Assembly: GCA_016931575.1 (NCBI GenBank)
Contig: JAFGEO010000039.1
Coordinates: 1-40,967, forward strand
DNA: 40,967 nt
Reading direction: 5' to 3'
Origin: Bacteroidales bacterium
GTDB lineage: Bacteria > Bacteroidota > Bacteroidia > Bacteroidales > UBA10428
The position numbers and the translations under genes are program-made. How positions within the stretch are numbered: the stretch's first letter is position 1; the number at the start of each line of letters is the position of its first letter. Below, in pieces: positions 27,615 through 36,927 of the stretch. The notes under the pieces are model-generated. The model made no database searches. It saw only the letters and a program-made list of their open reading frames with translations, and had not been told where the DNA came from.

Positions 27615-28178
27615 TTAATTTTTTTTGAGAGGCCTCTGTTCCACCCTGATGAGTTTTGAAGTATCATAGCCTCGGGACCTGATTTTTTCAAGGAGTTCAT
27701 CATATAGTCCGGGCGCTAAAATTGGGGTGCGACTTAATATCCATAAATACTTGTCAGAGCTACTGCCAATAATTGCCCATTGATAGTTTTCATCAAGCTC
27801 CAGTACATAGTAATCACCATAAAAATTCCAGAAAAAGGAAACTTTCAGCTTGCCTGGTTCCGAATCAGGATTGGGAATAAATGCTTTTCCGGTAGCTTGG
27901 CTGAACTTGCCATCGAGACTTTTTTTATACCCGCTGTTTAAAACTTTGATTTTTCCATCCTCTCGTATGGAATAATTAGCAGTAACACCGACCAATCCAC
28001 GCTCAAACCGGTGATTATAGCGGGCAATTTCGTACCAGGTCCCTAAATATTTTTGAAGGTCGAGCTCTTTTACAACTGTTTTGTCAATCATACCATTCTG
28101 GTTTTGAGCATTTGTATTTGGCGCTTTTATCATCGCAGAACCAATAACCAGTAATACTAAAAATACATGTTTTCTCAT
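27615..28178 (-). CDS. Blc-type bacterial lipocalin
   Basis: This 187-residue protein has an N-terminal signal peptide (about 1-24). The lipocalin signature follows, LQKYLGTWYEIARYNHRFERG with the invariant G-x-W, then VTANYSIREDGKI and YYVLELDENYQWAIIGSS with the second and third conserved regions, and LWILSRTP. Known Blc proteins bind lysophospholipids or fatty acids at the envelope. There is no clear lipobox cysteine here, so it may be periplasmic rather than lipid-anchored. The next gene upstream is divergent. Confidence 0.9.
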   Translation of the reverse strand: MRKHVFLVLLVIGSAMIKAPNTNAQNQNGMIDKTVVKELDLQKYLGTWYEIARYNHRFERGLVGVTANYSIREDGKIKVLNSGYKKSLDGKFSQATGKAFIPNPDSEPGKLKVSFFWNFYGDYYVLELDENYQWAIIGSSSDKYLWILSRTPILAPGLYDELLEKIRSRGYDTSKLIRVEQRPLKKN

Positions 28179-28418
28179 AGTCTGAAGGTAAAACTTGTTA
28201 ATGCCTCAATATTTTTAATTCTTCATTTTTCCCCTTAATACTGGTAAATGCTGTATTTTGGGGAATATTTTCTTTCGAAGATAACACCTTATACCTGCGT
28301 TTGTTTCTATCCTTGTTTTTAATTTTGTGCACTGTCTCATATATTCTTGCTAAACATTTGCCTGAGCAATGTGTTCTTTTCATAACTTGTCATTGATAAA
28401 GCAAAAAGTAAGTTTCAT

Positions 28419-29288
28419 ATGTTATCAATAATGATGTTACACCGGGGTGTTATACGGAATTTGGTTTTAGGGAGTATTCTTGTACTTTTCAGTTCTTGTT
28501 CCAACCCATTGGCATGGCCGGAATCTCCATTGTACAATTTTAATCCGGCTGAATTTGATTCGTCACATGGGTACGATTTGGACAGTGTCATGAAGGATTT
28601 AGTTGGGCATTATGCGCATTATGATGTGGTTGCATACGAGGACACAACAACACGAACCACCATGCGTACTTTCGTAATATCGTATGGGTTCACGGATTTA
28701 TACCTGGAGGACGGTAAGTTAATGCAGTCAGATAGGTTTGTGCATGCAGAACAAAAGTTAAGCCAAAAGAATGCGACATCTGTTTTTAATGAAAAATCTG
28801 TCCAGGCCATTAAGCCTAAGGTACAGGAAGTGGAGTTGTCATATAAAGATGGGAAATGGCACATTCATCGTCCGGCAACGCCAAGTCTTCTTGGTATTGA
28901 TGGAGATCCTTCAAAACCCTTGTCAACAGACCCCAATGATCCTAAGTTGACCGATCCGGATGAAGATGGAAATCCCGGGGTTACTGTAAAGTTAAGCGTT
29001 GGAAAATATTTCTCAGGAGAAATTTACATAACCAGACGCGAAATTTTCAGTAATTATTTAACACTGAATAGTGACGGAACTTTAACAGGTTATGTTGTGG
29101 ATAAATCCGAACAGTTTGTTGTCGGGGCATCAAAAAAAATATTGAACCAGCCGTCAAATTCTTTACAGCATCCGGATATTGGGCTGAGCCCCCTGATACT
29201 GGTCCCGATTAATAAAGACATTGATACGCGCGAGGAGCTCATGGAGATAAGAGATGAGCTATTCCCTGAAGAACCTGGATTTTATTAA
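28419..29288 (+). CDS. Predicted lipoprotein with acidic Asp-rich loop
   Basis: This 289-residue protein carries a lipoprotein signal with lipobox LFSSC (Cys27). The N-terminal half (about 45-150) alternates strands, and a central acidic stretch (about 161-187, DPNDPKLTDPDEDGNPG) resembles a calcium-binding loop of the thrombospondin-3/dockerin style. The C-terminal part ends EEPGFY. I do not recognise the family. It lies 30 bases ahead of the NTF2-like gene in the same orientation and may be first in a four-gene unit with the oxidoreductases. Confidence 0.75.
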   Translation: MLSIMMLHRGVIRNLVLGSILVLFSSCSNPLAWPESPLYNFNPAEFDSSHGYDLDSVMKDLVGHYAHYDVVAYEDTTTRTTMRTFVISYGFTDLYLEDGKLMQSDRFVHAEQKLSQKNATSVFNEKSVQAIKPKVQEVELSYKDGKWHIHRPATPSLLGIDGDPSKPLSTDPNDPKLTDPDEDGNPGVTVKLSVGKYFSGEIYITRREIFSNYLTLNSDGTLTGYVVDKSEQFVVGASKKILNQPSNSLQHPDIGLSPLILVPINKDIDTREELMEIRDELFPEEPGFY

Positions 29289-29318
29289 AAAAACTAGTAT
29301 ACCTGATACGATCCCATT

Positions 29319-29792
29319 ATGTTTGAGGAGCCTGATAACAAGAAAGAAGCTTTCGAAATCATTACATTGAATGCTGAAAGCATTAAGGAGTTGTGGTCAA
29401 AAACCTATAATGCAGCAGGGAGACCGGACTGGTCGCATATTCTTCCCTATTATGATGAACAGATATATTTCAGGGATTCCATACAGGGAATTCACGGAAT
29501 AAAGGATTTCAGGGAAATGACAGAGCGCCTGGCCAATCGCTCCGGAGAATTGAAAATGGATATTCTTCGAACGTCGATGAAAGACAGTGACATTTTTATT
29601 GAGTGGGAGATGACATTAACCTTCAAAAAGAGGCCCCGCTCCATAATTTACGGAGCGAGTCGTGTGACCCTGAATGAAAAAGGATTGATCCGGGAACAAC
29701 GGGATTATTATGATCTTTGGGGCGATATTTTTGACAATATTCCGAGGTTTGGGAAGGCATACAGGCGTTTTATGAAAAGGAAATTCGGGTGA
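29319..29792 (+). CDS. NTF2-like / SnoaL-like fold protein
   Basis: This 157-residue protein shows the cone-shaped NTF2-like pattern. N-terminal helices precede WSHILPYYDEQIYFRDSIQGIHGIKDFREMTERL, then long strands IFIEWEMTLTFKKRPRSIIYGASRVTLNEKGLIREQRDYYD. The latter is typical of SnoaL-like/DUF2358-type members that sit next to SDR and FAD oxidoreductases. Members can be small isomerases or lyases, or ligand-binding subunits. It is 4 bases from the SDR gene, so tight cotranscription is likely. The exact reaction is unknown. Confidence 0.8.
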   Translation: MFEEPDNKKEAFEIITLNAESIKELWSKTYNAAGRPDWSHILPYYDEQIYFRDSIQGIHGIKDFREMTERLANRSGELKMDILRTSMKDSDIFIEWEMTLTFKKRPRSIIYGASRVTLNEKGLIREQRDYYDLWGDIFDNIPRFGKAYRRFMKRKFG

Positions 29793-29796
29793 TATC

Positions 29797-30786
29797 ATGA
29801 AGAAAAAATCACAGTATATTAAAGAATATAATGTTCCGGACATTCTAAGGATGATCAGGAATAATAGTCTAAAGCCAAAAGTCTGTGCGGAAAAGCTGAA
29901 TGGTAAACTGGTTGTGATCAGCGGAGCCACTTCGGGGATTGGTTATGCAACGGCAAGGAAGTACGCTTCACAGGGGGCAAATCTCCTGTGTATAAATCGA
30001 AATCCCCGGAAATCTAAAGACTTAAAGCGTGAGATAGAGGGGGAGTTTGGCGTAAAATGTGATTTTCTGCTCGCTGATCTAAGCAGTATGAAAGAAGTTG
30101 TTCAGGTGGCAGAAAAACTTCGAAGCCTTCGGACGCCGATTGATGTCCTTATCCACAATGCCGGGGTTTACCTTACTAAAAGGGATATCACCCCCGATGG
30201 TATTGAAAAGGTTTTTATGGTCCAGTACCTTGCCTCCTTTGTTATTAATTACCTCTTAGTGGATAAACTGAAGTCGCAGGGAAAAGCGAGGGTGATCATG
30301 GTGAACTCTGAGGGGCATCGTTTTGCCGCCTGGGGCCTTCGCTTCGATGATTTGAACTGGGAAAAGCGTCGGTATTCCGGGTTAAAAAGCTACGGATCCG
30401 CAAAGCTGGCACAGCTTTTATCCATGATTGTCTTTAAGGAGTGCTTTAAAAATTCTGGTGTAAGCATCAATGCCATGCATCCGGGAGCCGTGAAAACTGA
30501 AACCGGACAGGATAACGGACCAATGTACCGCTGGTATAAAAGAAATATCCTTGACAGGATCCTTAAACCTACAGACATTTCTGCTGAGGCACTCTATTAT
30601 CTCGGAGCTTCGGATGACCTGGAAGGAGTAAGTGGTAAATTTTTCAATCTAACGAAAGAAGAGGTACCTGCACCTCCGGCACTGGACATGGAAGCAGCCT
30701 TCGAGATATGGGATAAGAGCCTTGAAATCACTGGGCTTCCGGAAATGGATATTCATGAACAAGCCCCTGAACGTAATGCCGTATGA
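29797..30786 (+). CDS. Short-chain dehydrogenase, retinol-dehydrogenase-like
   Basis: This 329-residue SDR has an N-terminal extension of about 36 residues, then the cofactor motif SGATSGIG (42-49), HNAG (120-123), Ser171 and the catalytic Tyr199-x-x-x-Lys203 (YGSAK). The closest general resemblance is to the retinol dehydrogenase/WW-domain oxidoreductase subgroup, which prefers NADP(H) and hydrophobic alcohols. The gene overlaps the next one and follows the NTF2-like gene by 4 bases. A lipid, isoprenoid or sterol-like substrate is inferred from the neighbours only. Confidence 0.88.
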   Translation: MKKKSQYIKEYNVPDILRMIRNNSLKPKVCAEKLNGKLVVISGATSGIGYATARKYASQGANLLCINRNPRKSKDLKREIEGEFGVKCDFLLADLSSMKEVVQVAEKLRSLRTPIDVLIHNAGVYLTKRDITPDGIEKVFMVQYLASFVINYLLVDKLKSQGKARVIMVNSEGHRFAAWGLRFDDLNWEKRRYSGLKSYGSAKLAQLLSMIVFKECFKNSGVSINAMHPGAVKTETGQDNGPMYRWYKRNILDRILKPTDISAEALYYLGASDDLEGVSGKFFNLTKEEVPAPPALDMEAAFEIWDKSLEITGLPEMDIHEQAPERNAV

Positions 30787-32395
30787 GCCACAAAGCATGC
30801 GTGAGAATGTATGCAAAGTAATTATTGTCGGTGGTGGAATTGCCGGACTGACTGCAGCAGCCTGGCTCTCAAAGAAGGGTAAAAAAGTTTTACTCATAGA
30901 GAAGAACGAAGATTGTGGGGGGCTGGTTAGTTCCATTACCCGAAATGGCTTTCATTATGAAGCCGGTGTAAGGGCACTTCTGAATGCCGGAATTATTTTC
31001 CCGATGCTTCATGAACTTGATATTGAACTAGAGGTAGTTAAAAGCTCCGTATCTGTTGGAATCGAAAAGGAAATACTGCACATTGAAGATAAAAACAGCC
31101 TTTATAAGTATAAGGACCTCCTGATCAGGCTCTATCCGGAAAGTAAAGCTGATATTGAAAAGCTCATAAAAATTATTCGCAGGATCATGAAGGACGTTGA
31201 TGTCCTTTATGGCATTGATAACCCTGTAATCAAAGATCTTTGGAGAGATAAAAGATTCATATTCCGCAAACTTCTGCCCTGGCTGCCTAAATTCCTGCTT
31301 ACGCTGAGAAAGATCGATAAATTGCAGATGCCTGTGGAGGATTACCTGAAAGCAATTGTGAAGGACCCGTCATTGCGCGATATAATCACGCAGCACTTCT
31401 TTAGAAAGACTCCTTCCTTCTTTGCATTAAGTTATTTTTCCCTGTACCTTGAGTATTTCTATCCTAAAGGCGGGGTGGGGAAACTTGCTGAGGCCATGGA
31501 ACACAGGTTGCGGGAATTGGGAGGTGAGATTAAGACCGGAACAGTTATTAACAGGGTGCTGGCCGGGGAGCATACGATTATGGATCAGAATAATGTCGCC
31601 TATCACTATGAAAGCCTTATCTGGGCTGCAGATTTAAAAACTCTTTACAAAATCACGGATACACGGAGATTATCCGAAAGGATCAGATTAAAATTTGAAG
31701 CCAAAAAAAAAATGATGCTGGCCGGGAGGGGAGGCGATTCAGTCTACAGCCTGTACCTCGAAGTTGATGAGCCCCTCGAGAGCTTTAAACAAATTGCTCA
31801 TGGGCATTTCTTCTATACTCCAAGCAAACAGGGACTGGGAGAAGTTCATACCGAAGAGCTTAATAAACTCCTGCGTAACTGGCAGAATGATAATAAGAAA
31901 CAGGTATTCGTTTGGTTAGGAAAATTGACCCGGCTGAATACGTATGAAATATCCATTCCGGGATTGAAAAATCCCGATTTGTCACCGAAAGGGAAAACCG
32001 GGCTGATAATAAGCTTTTTATCTGACTATGATTTGTTTGAAAAAGTTTATGAGTCAGGCTGGTATACCGAATTTATTTCTGAGCTGGAAAAGCTTGTGCT
32101 CAGCGTGCTCTCTGATTCGGTTTTCCCGATGTTGAAAGATAAAGTCCTTAATCAATTCTCCTTTACTCCCCTGAGTATTAAGAACAGAGTCTCCAGCTCA
32201 GAAGGGGCCATTACCGGATGGTCATTTCAGGAACCCATACCTGTTATCAACCAAATGGCCAGATCGGCGCGATCCGTGCTCACTCCGATTCCTTCTATCT
32301 TTCAGGCCGGACAGTGGGTTTACAGTCCTTCGGGAGTGCCCATGTCTATCCTGACAGGAAAACTTGCAGCAGATAAGGTTCTGAAGAAGAGCTAG
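30755..32395 (+). CDS. Phytoene-desaturase/RetSat-like FAD oxidoreductase
   Basis: From ATG 30755 this is a 546-residue NAD(P)/FAD-dependent oxidoreductase. The dinucleotide-binding motif is VIIVGGGIAGLTAAAWLSKKG, followed by GGLVSSITRNGFHYEAGVRAL, the substrate-side pattern of the CrtI/RetSat group. The C-terminal FAD motif is GQWVYSPSGVPMSILTGKLAADKVL. Other in-frame starts are TTG 30722, ATG 30776 and ATG 30797, and all overlap or abut the SDR gene. Together with the SDR it suggests stepwise oxidation or saturation of a polyene or other hydrophobic molecule. No carotenoid synthase gene is in view. Confidence 0.88.
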   Translation: MNKPLNVMPYEPQSMRENVCKVIIVGGGIAGLTAAAWLSKKGKKVLLIEKNEDCGGLVSSITRNGFHYEAGVRALLNAGIIFPMLHELDIELEVVKSSVSVGIEKEILHIEDKNSLYKYKDLLIRLYPESKADIEKLIKIIRRIMKDVDVLYGIDNPVIKDLWRDKRFIFRKLLPWLPKFLLTLRKIDKLQMPVEDYLKAIVKDPSLRDIITQHFFRKTPSFFALSYFSLYLEYFYPKGGVGKLAEAMEHRLRELGGEIKTGTVINRVLAGEHTIMDQNNVAYHYESLIWAADLKTLYKITDTRRLSERIRLKFEAKKKMMLAGRGGDSVYSLYLEVDEPLESFKQIAHGHFFYTPSKQGLGEVHTEELNKLLRNWQNDNKKQVFVWLGKLTRLNTYEISIPGLKNPDLSPKGKTGLIISFLSDYDLFEKVYESGWYTEFISELEKLVLSVLSDSVFPMLKDKVLNQFSFTPLSIKNRVSSSEGAITGWSFQEPIPVINQMARSARSVLTPIPSIFQAGQWVYSPSGVPMSILTGKLAADKVLKKS

Positions 32396-32561
32396 TCTGT
32401 CAGTTTCAGGGTTATAATCAACCAAACCAAAATGCCTGTCCGTTGTTACTTGTTTAAAACCCTGTATTTTCCTAAATTAGTATGAGATATAAAGAAATTT
32501 GATTATTACCCTTACTTTTACTTGCTAAAGATAATATACCGGATTGAGTTGATAAATTGAT

Positions 32562-33452
32562 ATGTTAAAGAGAGAAAGTCTTGGCAAGGAAAAAACCTTC
32601 AGCCATTCAAACAGTTACTGGCAAACAGCAGACGGGCTTCAGTTGTACATGCAAACCTGGGCACCCGGGGGCACCCCGAGGGGAGTTATTAACCTGGTTC
32701 ACGGATTGGGGGAACATGGTTACCGTTACAACGACTGGGCCTCCCGGTTGGCAGGGGAAGGATTTGTCGTCCGCTCATTTGATCATCGCGGGCATGGAAG
32801 ATCCCCCGGCAAACAGGCTCATATACCGAACTACCAGAAAGTAATGGATGATATCGGGCTGTTCCTTACCATGTGTAGGGAGGAATACCCCGATCTTCCT
32901 GTTTTTCTGTATGGCCATAGCCTTGGGGGTAACTTCGCCCTGAACTACGTGATCAGGAGTGCCATGAAGCTGGATGGGATCATCGTTACCTCTCCCTGGC
33001 TGGAGCTGGCTGATGCACCCTCACCAATCCTGATTAAAACAGTGAAAATACTTAGCAGGGTTTTCCCGGCCATGAGGGTCTGGAACCGTATCCGGATCGA
33101 AGACCTCTCACACGACCTGCGGATCGTCCATAACTATAAAACGGATCCGCTGGTACACCACCAGATTACCCTGAGGATGTTCTCGGAATGCTACCAGGCA
33201 GGACTTAAGGCCTCTATGAGTATCTATAAGATCAATTCGCCCCTGCTGCTTATGCACGGCTCCGAAGACCATATTACTTCCTGTAAAGCATCCGCAAATT
33301 TTACCCGTAATGCCAGCAATAAAACCAAGTATATCGAGTGGGAAGGATCGTACCATGAGTTGCACAACGACCTGGATAAGGATAAGGTGTTTGACGCGCT
33401 GAAGGATTGGCTGGATCATTATGCTAACCCACAGACCCTGCAAAATGCATGA
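32562..33452 (+). CDS. Monoacylglycerol-lipase-like alpha/beta hydrolase
   Basis: This 296-residue serine hydrolase has the oxyanion region VHGLGEHGYRY, nucleophile Ser120 in GHSLGG, Asp236 in MHGSEDHIT and His265 in GSYHELHND, a complete catalytic triad in the lysophospholipase/monoacylglycerol lipase group. It has no signal peptide, so action on cytoplasmic or inner-leaflet lipids is likely. The last eight bases overlap the first codons of the GSCFA gene, showing coupling. It starts 166 bases after the FAD oxidoreductase gene and may open a new unit. Confidence 0.9.
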   Translation: MLKRESLGKEKTFSHSNSYWQTADGLQLYMQTWAPGGTPRGVINLVHGLGEHGYRYNDWASRLAGEGFVVRSFDHRGHGRSPGKQAHIPNYQKVMDDIGLFLTMCREEYPDLPVFLYGHSLGGNFALNYVIRSAMKLDGIIVTSPWLELADAPSPILIKTVKILSRVFPAMRVWNRIRIEDLSHDLRIVHNYKTDPLVHHQITLRMFSECYQAGLKASMSIYKINSPLLLMHGSEDHITSCKASANFTRNASNKTKYIEWEGSYHELHNDLDKDKVFDALKDWLDHYANPQTLQNA

Positions 33453-34425
33453 CTTCATCACTCCTGTACAGATTCCTCATTTTCCCTTTCAAATTGATTA
33501 TTCTTCGAGGGTGCTTTTTATGGGCTCCTGCTTTGCCGGGAATATCGGCCGGAGAATGGAAGAGCTGAAATTTCAGGTCTGCCACAATCCTTTTGGCGTG
33601 GTATACAATCCCCGCTCAGTGAGCCATAACCTCTTTCAGTTATTGCAGAAAGATGCCTTTACCGAGCAGGACCTTTCCTTTCATAATGAACTGTGGTTCA
33701 GCTATTCACACTATACTCTTTTCTCAGATCCTGATAAACGGGAATGCCTTAATAAAATCAACCGTCAATTTAAGGAAGCAAAAGCCTTCCTAGCACAGGC
33801 AGATCTCCTGTCCATTACCCTGGGGACTTCCTGGGCCTATTCATTGAAGGAGACCGGCGAAGTCGTCAGTAATTGTCATAAGGTACCAGCCCCGGCTTTT
33901 AACCGGACATTCCTCTCTGCCGGATCATCAGCCGAACTCCTGGAGGATGCCATCCTTGCGCTGCGGAAAGTCAATCCCGGGCTGAAAATCCTTCTCACCG
34001 TCAGCCCGATCCGGCACTGGAAAGACGGCGCCATCGAAAACCAGCGCAGCAAGGCCGCTCTCATTCTTGCCATTGCTGAGTTGCAGAAAAAACTCGATGA
34101 GGTTTATTATTTTCCCGCCTATGAGATTTTCATGGATGAGCTGCGCGATTACCGCTTTTATGCTGCCGACATGCTTCATCCCTCAGAGGAGGCAACTGCC
34201 TATATCTGGCATAAGTTCTCCGAAAACCTGATGGATAATGAGACGCTGACCCTTGTTAGAAGTGTTGAAAGAATAATACAATCTGTTAAACATAAACCAA
34301 GGTTTCCGCATACGGAAGCCTATTCAAAATTTATTACTAAAACTCTTGAAACTATTTCTATAGTTGAAAAAGAGTATCCTTTCATGAATTTTGAGGACGA
34401 AAAAGCCAGCTTAAAAAAAGTCTAA
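33445..34425 (+). CDS. GSCFA-domain protein
   Basis: From the ATG at 33445 (an in-frame ATG at 33421 lies within the previous gene) this is a 326-residue member of the GSCFA family, related to SGNH/GDSL hydrolases. The name motif is visible as FMGSCFAGNIG near residue 28, with ITLGTSWAY and LLTVSPIRHWKDG further on and a late DMLHPSEEATAYIW that supplies Asp and His. Activity is thought to be esterase-like, but substrates are unknown. The start overlaps the lipase gene by 8 bases, so the two are probably coupled. It is followed 9 bases later by the receptor open frame. Confidence 0.88.
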   Translation: MHDFITPVQIPHFPFQIDYSSRVLFMGSCFAGNIGRRMEELKFQVCHNPFGVVYNPRSVSHNLFQLLQKDAFTEQDLSFHNELWFSYSHYTLFSDPDKRECLNKINRQFKEAKAFLAQADLLSITLGTSWAYSLKETGEVVSNCHKVPAPAFNRTFLSAGSSAELLEDAILALRKVNPGLKILLTVSPIRHWKDGAIENQRSKAALILAIAELQKKLDEVYYFPAYEIFMDELRDYRFYAADMLHPSEEATAYIWHKFSENLMDNETLTLVRSVERIIQSVKHKPRFPHTEAYSKFITKTLETISIVEKEYPFMNFEDEKASLKKV

Positions 34426-34491
34426 TAAATTATCATGAAAAATAAACATTATTCATTTTCGCATGTTTCTTTGAAAACTCTTGATGAAAAA

Positions 34492-36915
34492 ATGGAAAAG
34501 AAATTTTTTATAAGTGTCCTTCTGCTGCTGGTTTCTGCAGGAATACCCCTGCAGGCACAGCAATCAAATTCCGGGATAATTGAGGGCCGGATCTTTAATA
34601 AAGCCAATAATGAACCTGTTCCTTTTGCAAACCTGATAGTCTACGGGACAAACATAGGCTCGGTAAGTGACCTGGATGGCAAGTTTATTTTTACCGGGAT
34701 ACAACCCGGCTACCTCCGTCTTCAGGCCAGCTCTGTAGGCTTTGAGATGTACGTTTCAGAAGAATTCCTGGTAACGAATGCCAACAAGGCATTTATTGAG
34801 ATCCCTCTAAACGAATCCACCGAGCTTATCGAAGAGATCATCGTGAAGGCATCCCCATTCAGAAAGGATGAAGAAAGCCCGGTTTCCCTGCGACGGATCG
34901 GCATTGAGCAGATCGAAAAAAATCCCGGGGGCAACCGCGATATTTCAAAAGTGATCCAGTCCTTTCCCGGTGTGGCTTCTACTCCGGCATACCGGAATGA
35001 TGTAATCGTCAGGGGAGGAGGGCCGAGCGAAAACCGATTTTACCTCGACGGGGTTGAGATCCCCAACCTGAACCACTTTGCTACGCAAGGTGCATCGGGC
35101 GGACCGGTTGGGATCATCAATGTAGATTTCATTCGCGAAGTGAATTTCTATTCCGGGGCTTTCCCGGCCAATACTTCCGGTGCACTAAGTTCCGTATTGG
35201 ATATGCGCCAGGTCGACGGGAACAAGGAAAAGCTGAAATTTCGCGGATCCCTGGGTGCCAGCGACCTGGCCCTGACCCTCGATGGGCCCATCGGTGAAAA
35301 TACCAGCTTTATTGCTTCCGCACGCCGTTCGTACCTGCAGTTCCTGTTTTCAGTCCTGGAGCTTCCATTCCTGCCTACCTATACGGATTTTCAATTCAAG
35401 TCGCGGACAAAAATTGACGATAAGAACGAGATCACGTTTATCGGACTGGGAGCGATCGATCAGTTTCAGCTCAACCTGGATGCCAATGAGACTCCGGGTC
35501 AGAAATATATTCTGAGTTATCTTCCTGTCAATGAGCAATGGAACTATACGGTTGGTGCGGTGTATAAGCATTACCGCGAGCGCGGGTACGATACCTGGGT
35601 GCTTAGCCGGAACATGCTGAATAATGTTTCATACAAGCACCTTGATAATGACGTAACGGATATCCGAACCTATGATTATTCTTCACAGGAGATTGAGAAT
35701 AAGTTCAGGTATGAGCATAACATCACCACTAAAAACGGATATAAGATCAATGTGGGTGCCGGAACTGAGTTTGCCAAATATATCAACGATACCTATCGGC
35801 AATTTTATATTTCCGGGGAGTTGAATGACCTGCGGTATGGTACCGACATCAACATGTTCCATTACGGTGCCTTTGCCCAGGTCAGCAAGGCTTACCTTAG
35901 CAAACGATGGATACTTTCCCTGGGTCTGAGAGCCGATGGATCTACCTATTCGGAGTCTATGCAAAATCCCCTGGATAACCTCTCGCCCCGTTTCAGCTCC
36001 TCCTTCCAGCTTTCAGAGAAGTGGACCTGGAACTTTAATACAGGCATATACCATCAGCGCCCCGCCTATACGGCCATGGGGTATAAAGACAGTGAGGGGG
36101 TATTTGTCAATCAGGAAAACGGACTGAAATACATGCGTTCCGATCACCTCGTGAGCGGCTTTGAATGGCGCCCCGATAATTCCACCCAGCTGACCGCAGA
36201 AGGGTTTTACAAGCACTATTCCGACTATCCATTTTCACTCACCGATTCCATTCCCCTGGCAAGCAAGGGAGCTGACTTTGGGATATTCGGGGATGAAGCT
36301 GTAAACTCTACTTCAGAAGGGAGGGCCTATGGAGTGGAAGTCCTGGGTCGCTGGCAGGACCTGCTGGGTTTTAACACCGTGGTATCCTATACCTTTGTGC
36401 GCAGCGAATTTAAGGACCAGCGTACCGGTTACGAAGATCAGTATATTCCGACAGCCTGGGACAATAAGCACCTGCTGAATATCACAGCTACACGGACCTT
36501 CAAGGGCAACTGGTACGTAGGTTTCAAATGGAGGTTTGTTGGCGGTGCCCCCTATACCCCTTACGACAGTGAGCTGTCTTCAATAAAAGCTGCATGGGAT
36601 GCTACAGGCAGGGCTTATCCCGATTACTCCATGTACAACCAGGAACGGCTGAAAGCATTTCATCAGCTCGACCTCAGGGTGGATAAGCAGTTTTACTTCA
36701 AGAACTGGTCGCTCAACTTTTATGTCGATATTCAGAACGTGTACAACTTCAAATCTGAATCGGCACCGGTATTTGTGCGTGAGTCCTTCATCAATCCGGA
36801 AATCAACGATGTGTATGTTGACGACTATGGAGTAGAACGCTATAGCCTTTATGAACTCAGCGGGCAGGGCGAGGGAACGGTATTGCCCACCGTCGGAATT
36901 ATTGTCGAATTTTAA
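34492..36915 (+). CDS. TonB-dependent receptor
   Basis: The open frame begins at 34435, but ATG 34492 starts the signal peptide directly (MEKKFFISVLLLLVSAG, cleavage after LQAQ), giving 807 residues. An N-terminal CarboxypepD_reg-like domain (about 28-110, GRIFNKANNEPVPFANLIVYG) precedes the plug (DISKVIQSFPGVASTP, then RGGGPSENRFYLDGVEIPN) and a 22-strand outer-membrane barrel ending VGIIVEF. There is no SusD partner, so it is more likely a metal-chelate, vitamin or small-ligand receptor than a glycan SusC. A DUF2271-like lipoprotein follows after 12 bases. Confidence 0.93.
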   Translation: MEKKFFISVLLLLVSAGIPLQAQQSNSGIIEGRIFNKANNEPVPFANLIVYGTNIGSVSDLDGKFIFTGIQPGYLRLQASSVGFEMYVSEEFLVTNANKAFIEIPLNESTELIEEIIVKASPFRKDEESPVSLRRIGIEQIEKNPGGNRDISKVIQSFPGVASTPAYRNDVIVRGGGPSENRFYLDGVEIPNLNHFATQGASGGPVGIINVDFIREVNFYSGAFPANTSGALSSVLDMRQVDGNKEKLKFRGSLGASDLALTLDGPIGENTSFIASARRSYLQFLFSVLELPFLPTYTDFQFKSRTKIDDKNEITFIGLGAIDQFQLNLDANETPGQKYILSYLPVNEQWNYTVGAVYKHYRERGYDTWVLSRNMLNNVSYKHLDNDVTDIRTYDYSSQEIENKFRYEHNITTKNGYKINVGAGTEFAKYINDTYRQFYISGELNDLRYGTDINMFHYGAFAQVSKAYLSKRWILSLGLRADGSTYSESMQNPLDNLSPRFSSSFQLSEKWTWNFNTGIYHQRPAYTAMGYKDSEGVFVNQENGLKYMRSDHLVSGFEWRPDNSTQLTAEGFYKHYSDYPFSLTDSIPLASKGADFGIFGDEAVNSTSEGRAYGVEVLGRWQDLLGFNTVVSYTFVRSEFKDQRTGYEDQYIPTAWDNKHLLNITATRTFKGNWYVGFKWRFVGGAPYTPYDSELSSIKAAWDATGRAYPDYSMYNQERLKAFHQLDLRVDKQFYFKNWSLNFYVDIQNVYNFKSESAPVFVRESFINPEINDVYVDDYGVERYSLYELSGQGEGTVLPTVGIIVEF

Positions 36916-36927
36916 CTACTGATCATC

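Noticed and set aside
28198-28383. 61-codon minus-strand open frame between the lipocalin and lipoprotein genes
   Set aside because: It is lysine- and arginine-rich with no signal, motif or suitable context, and fills the likely promoter region of the divergent gene. It is most likely a chance open frame.
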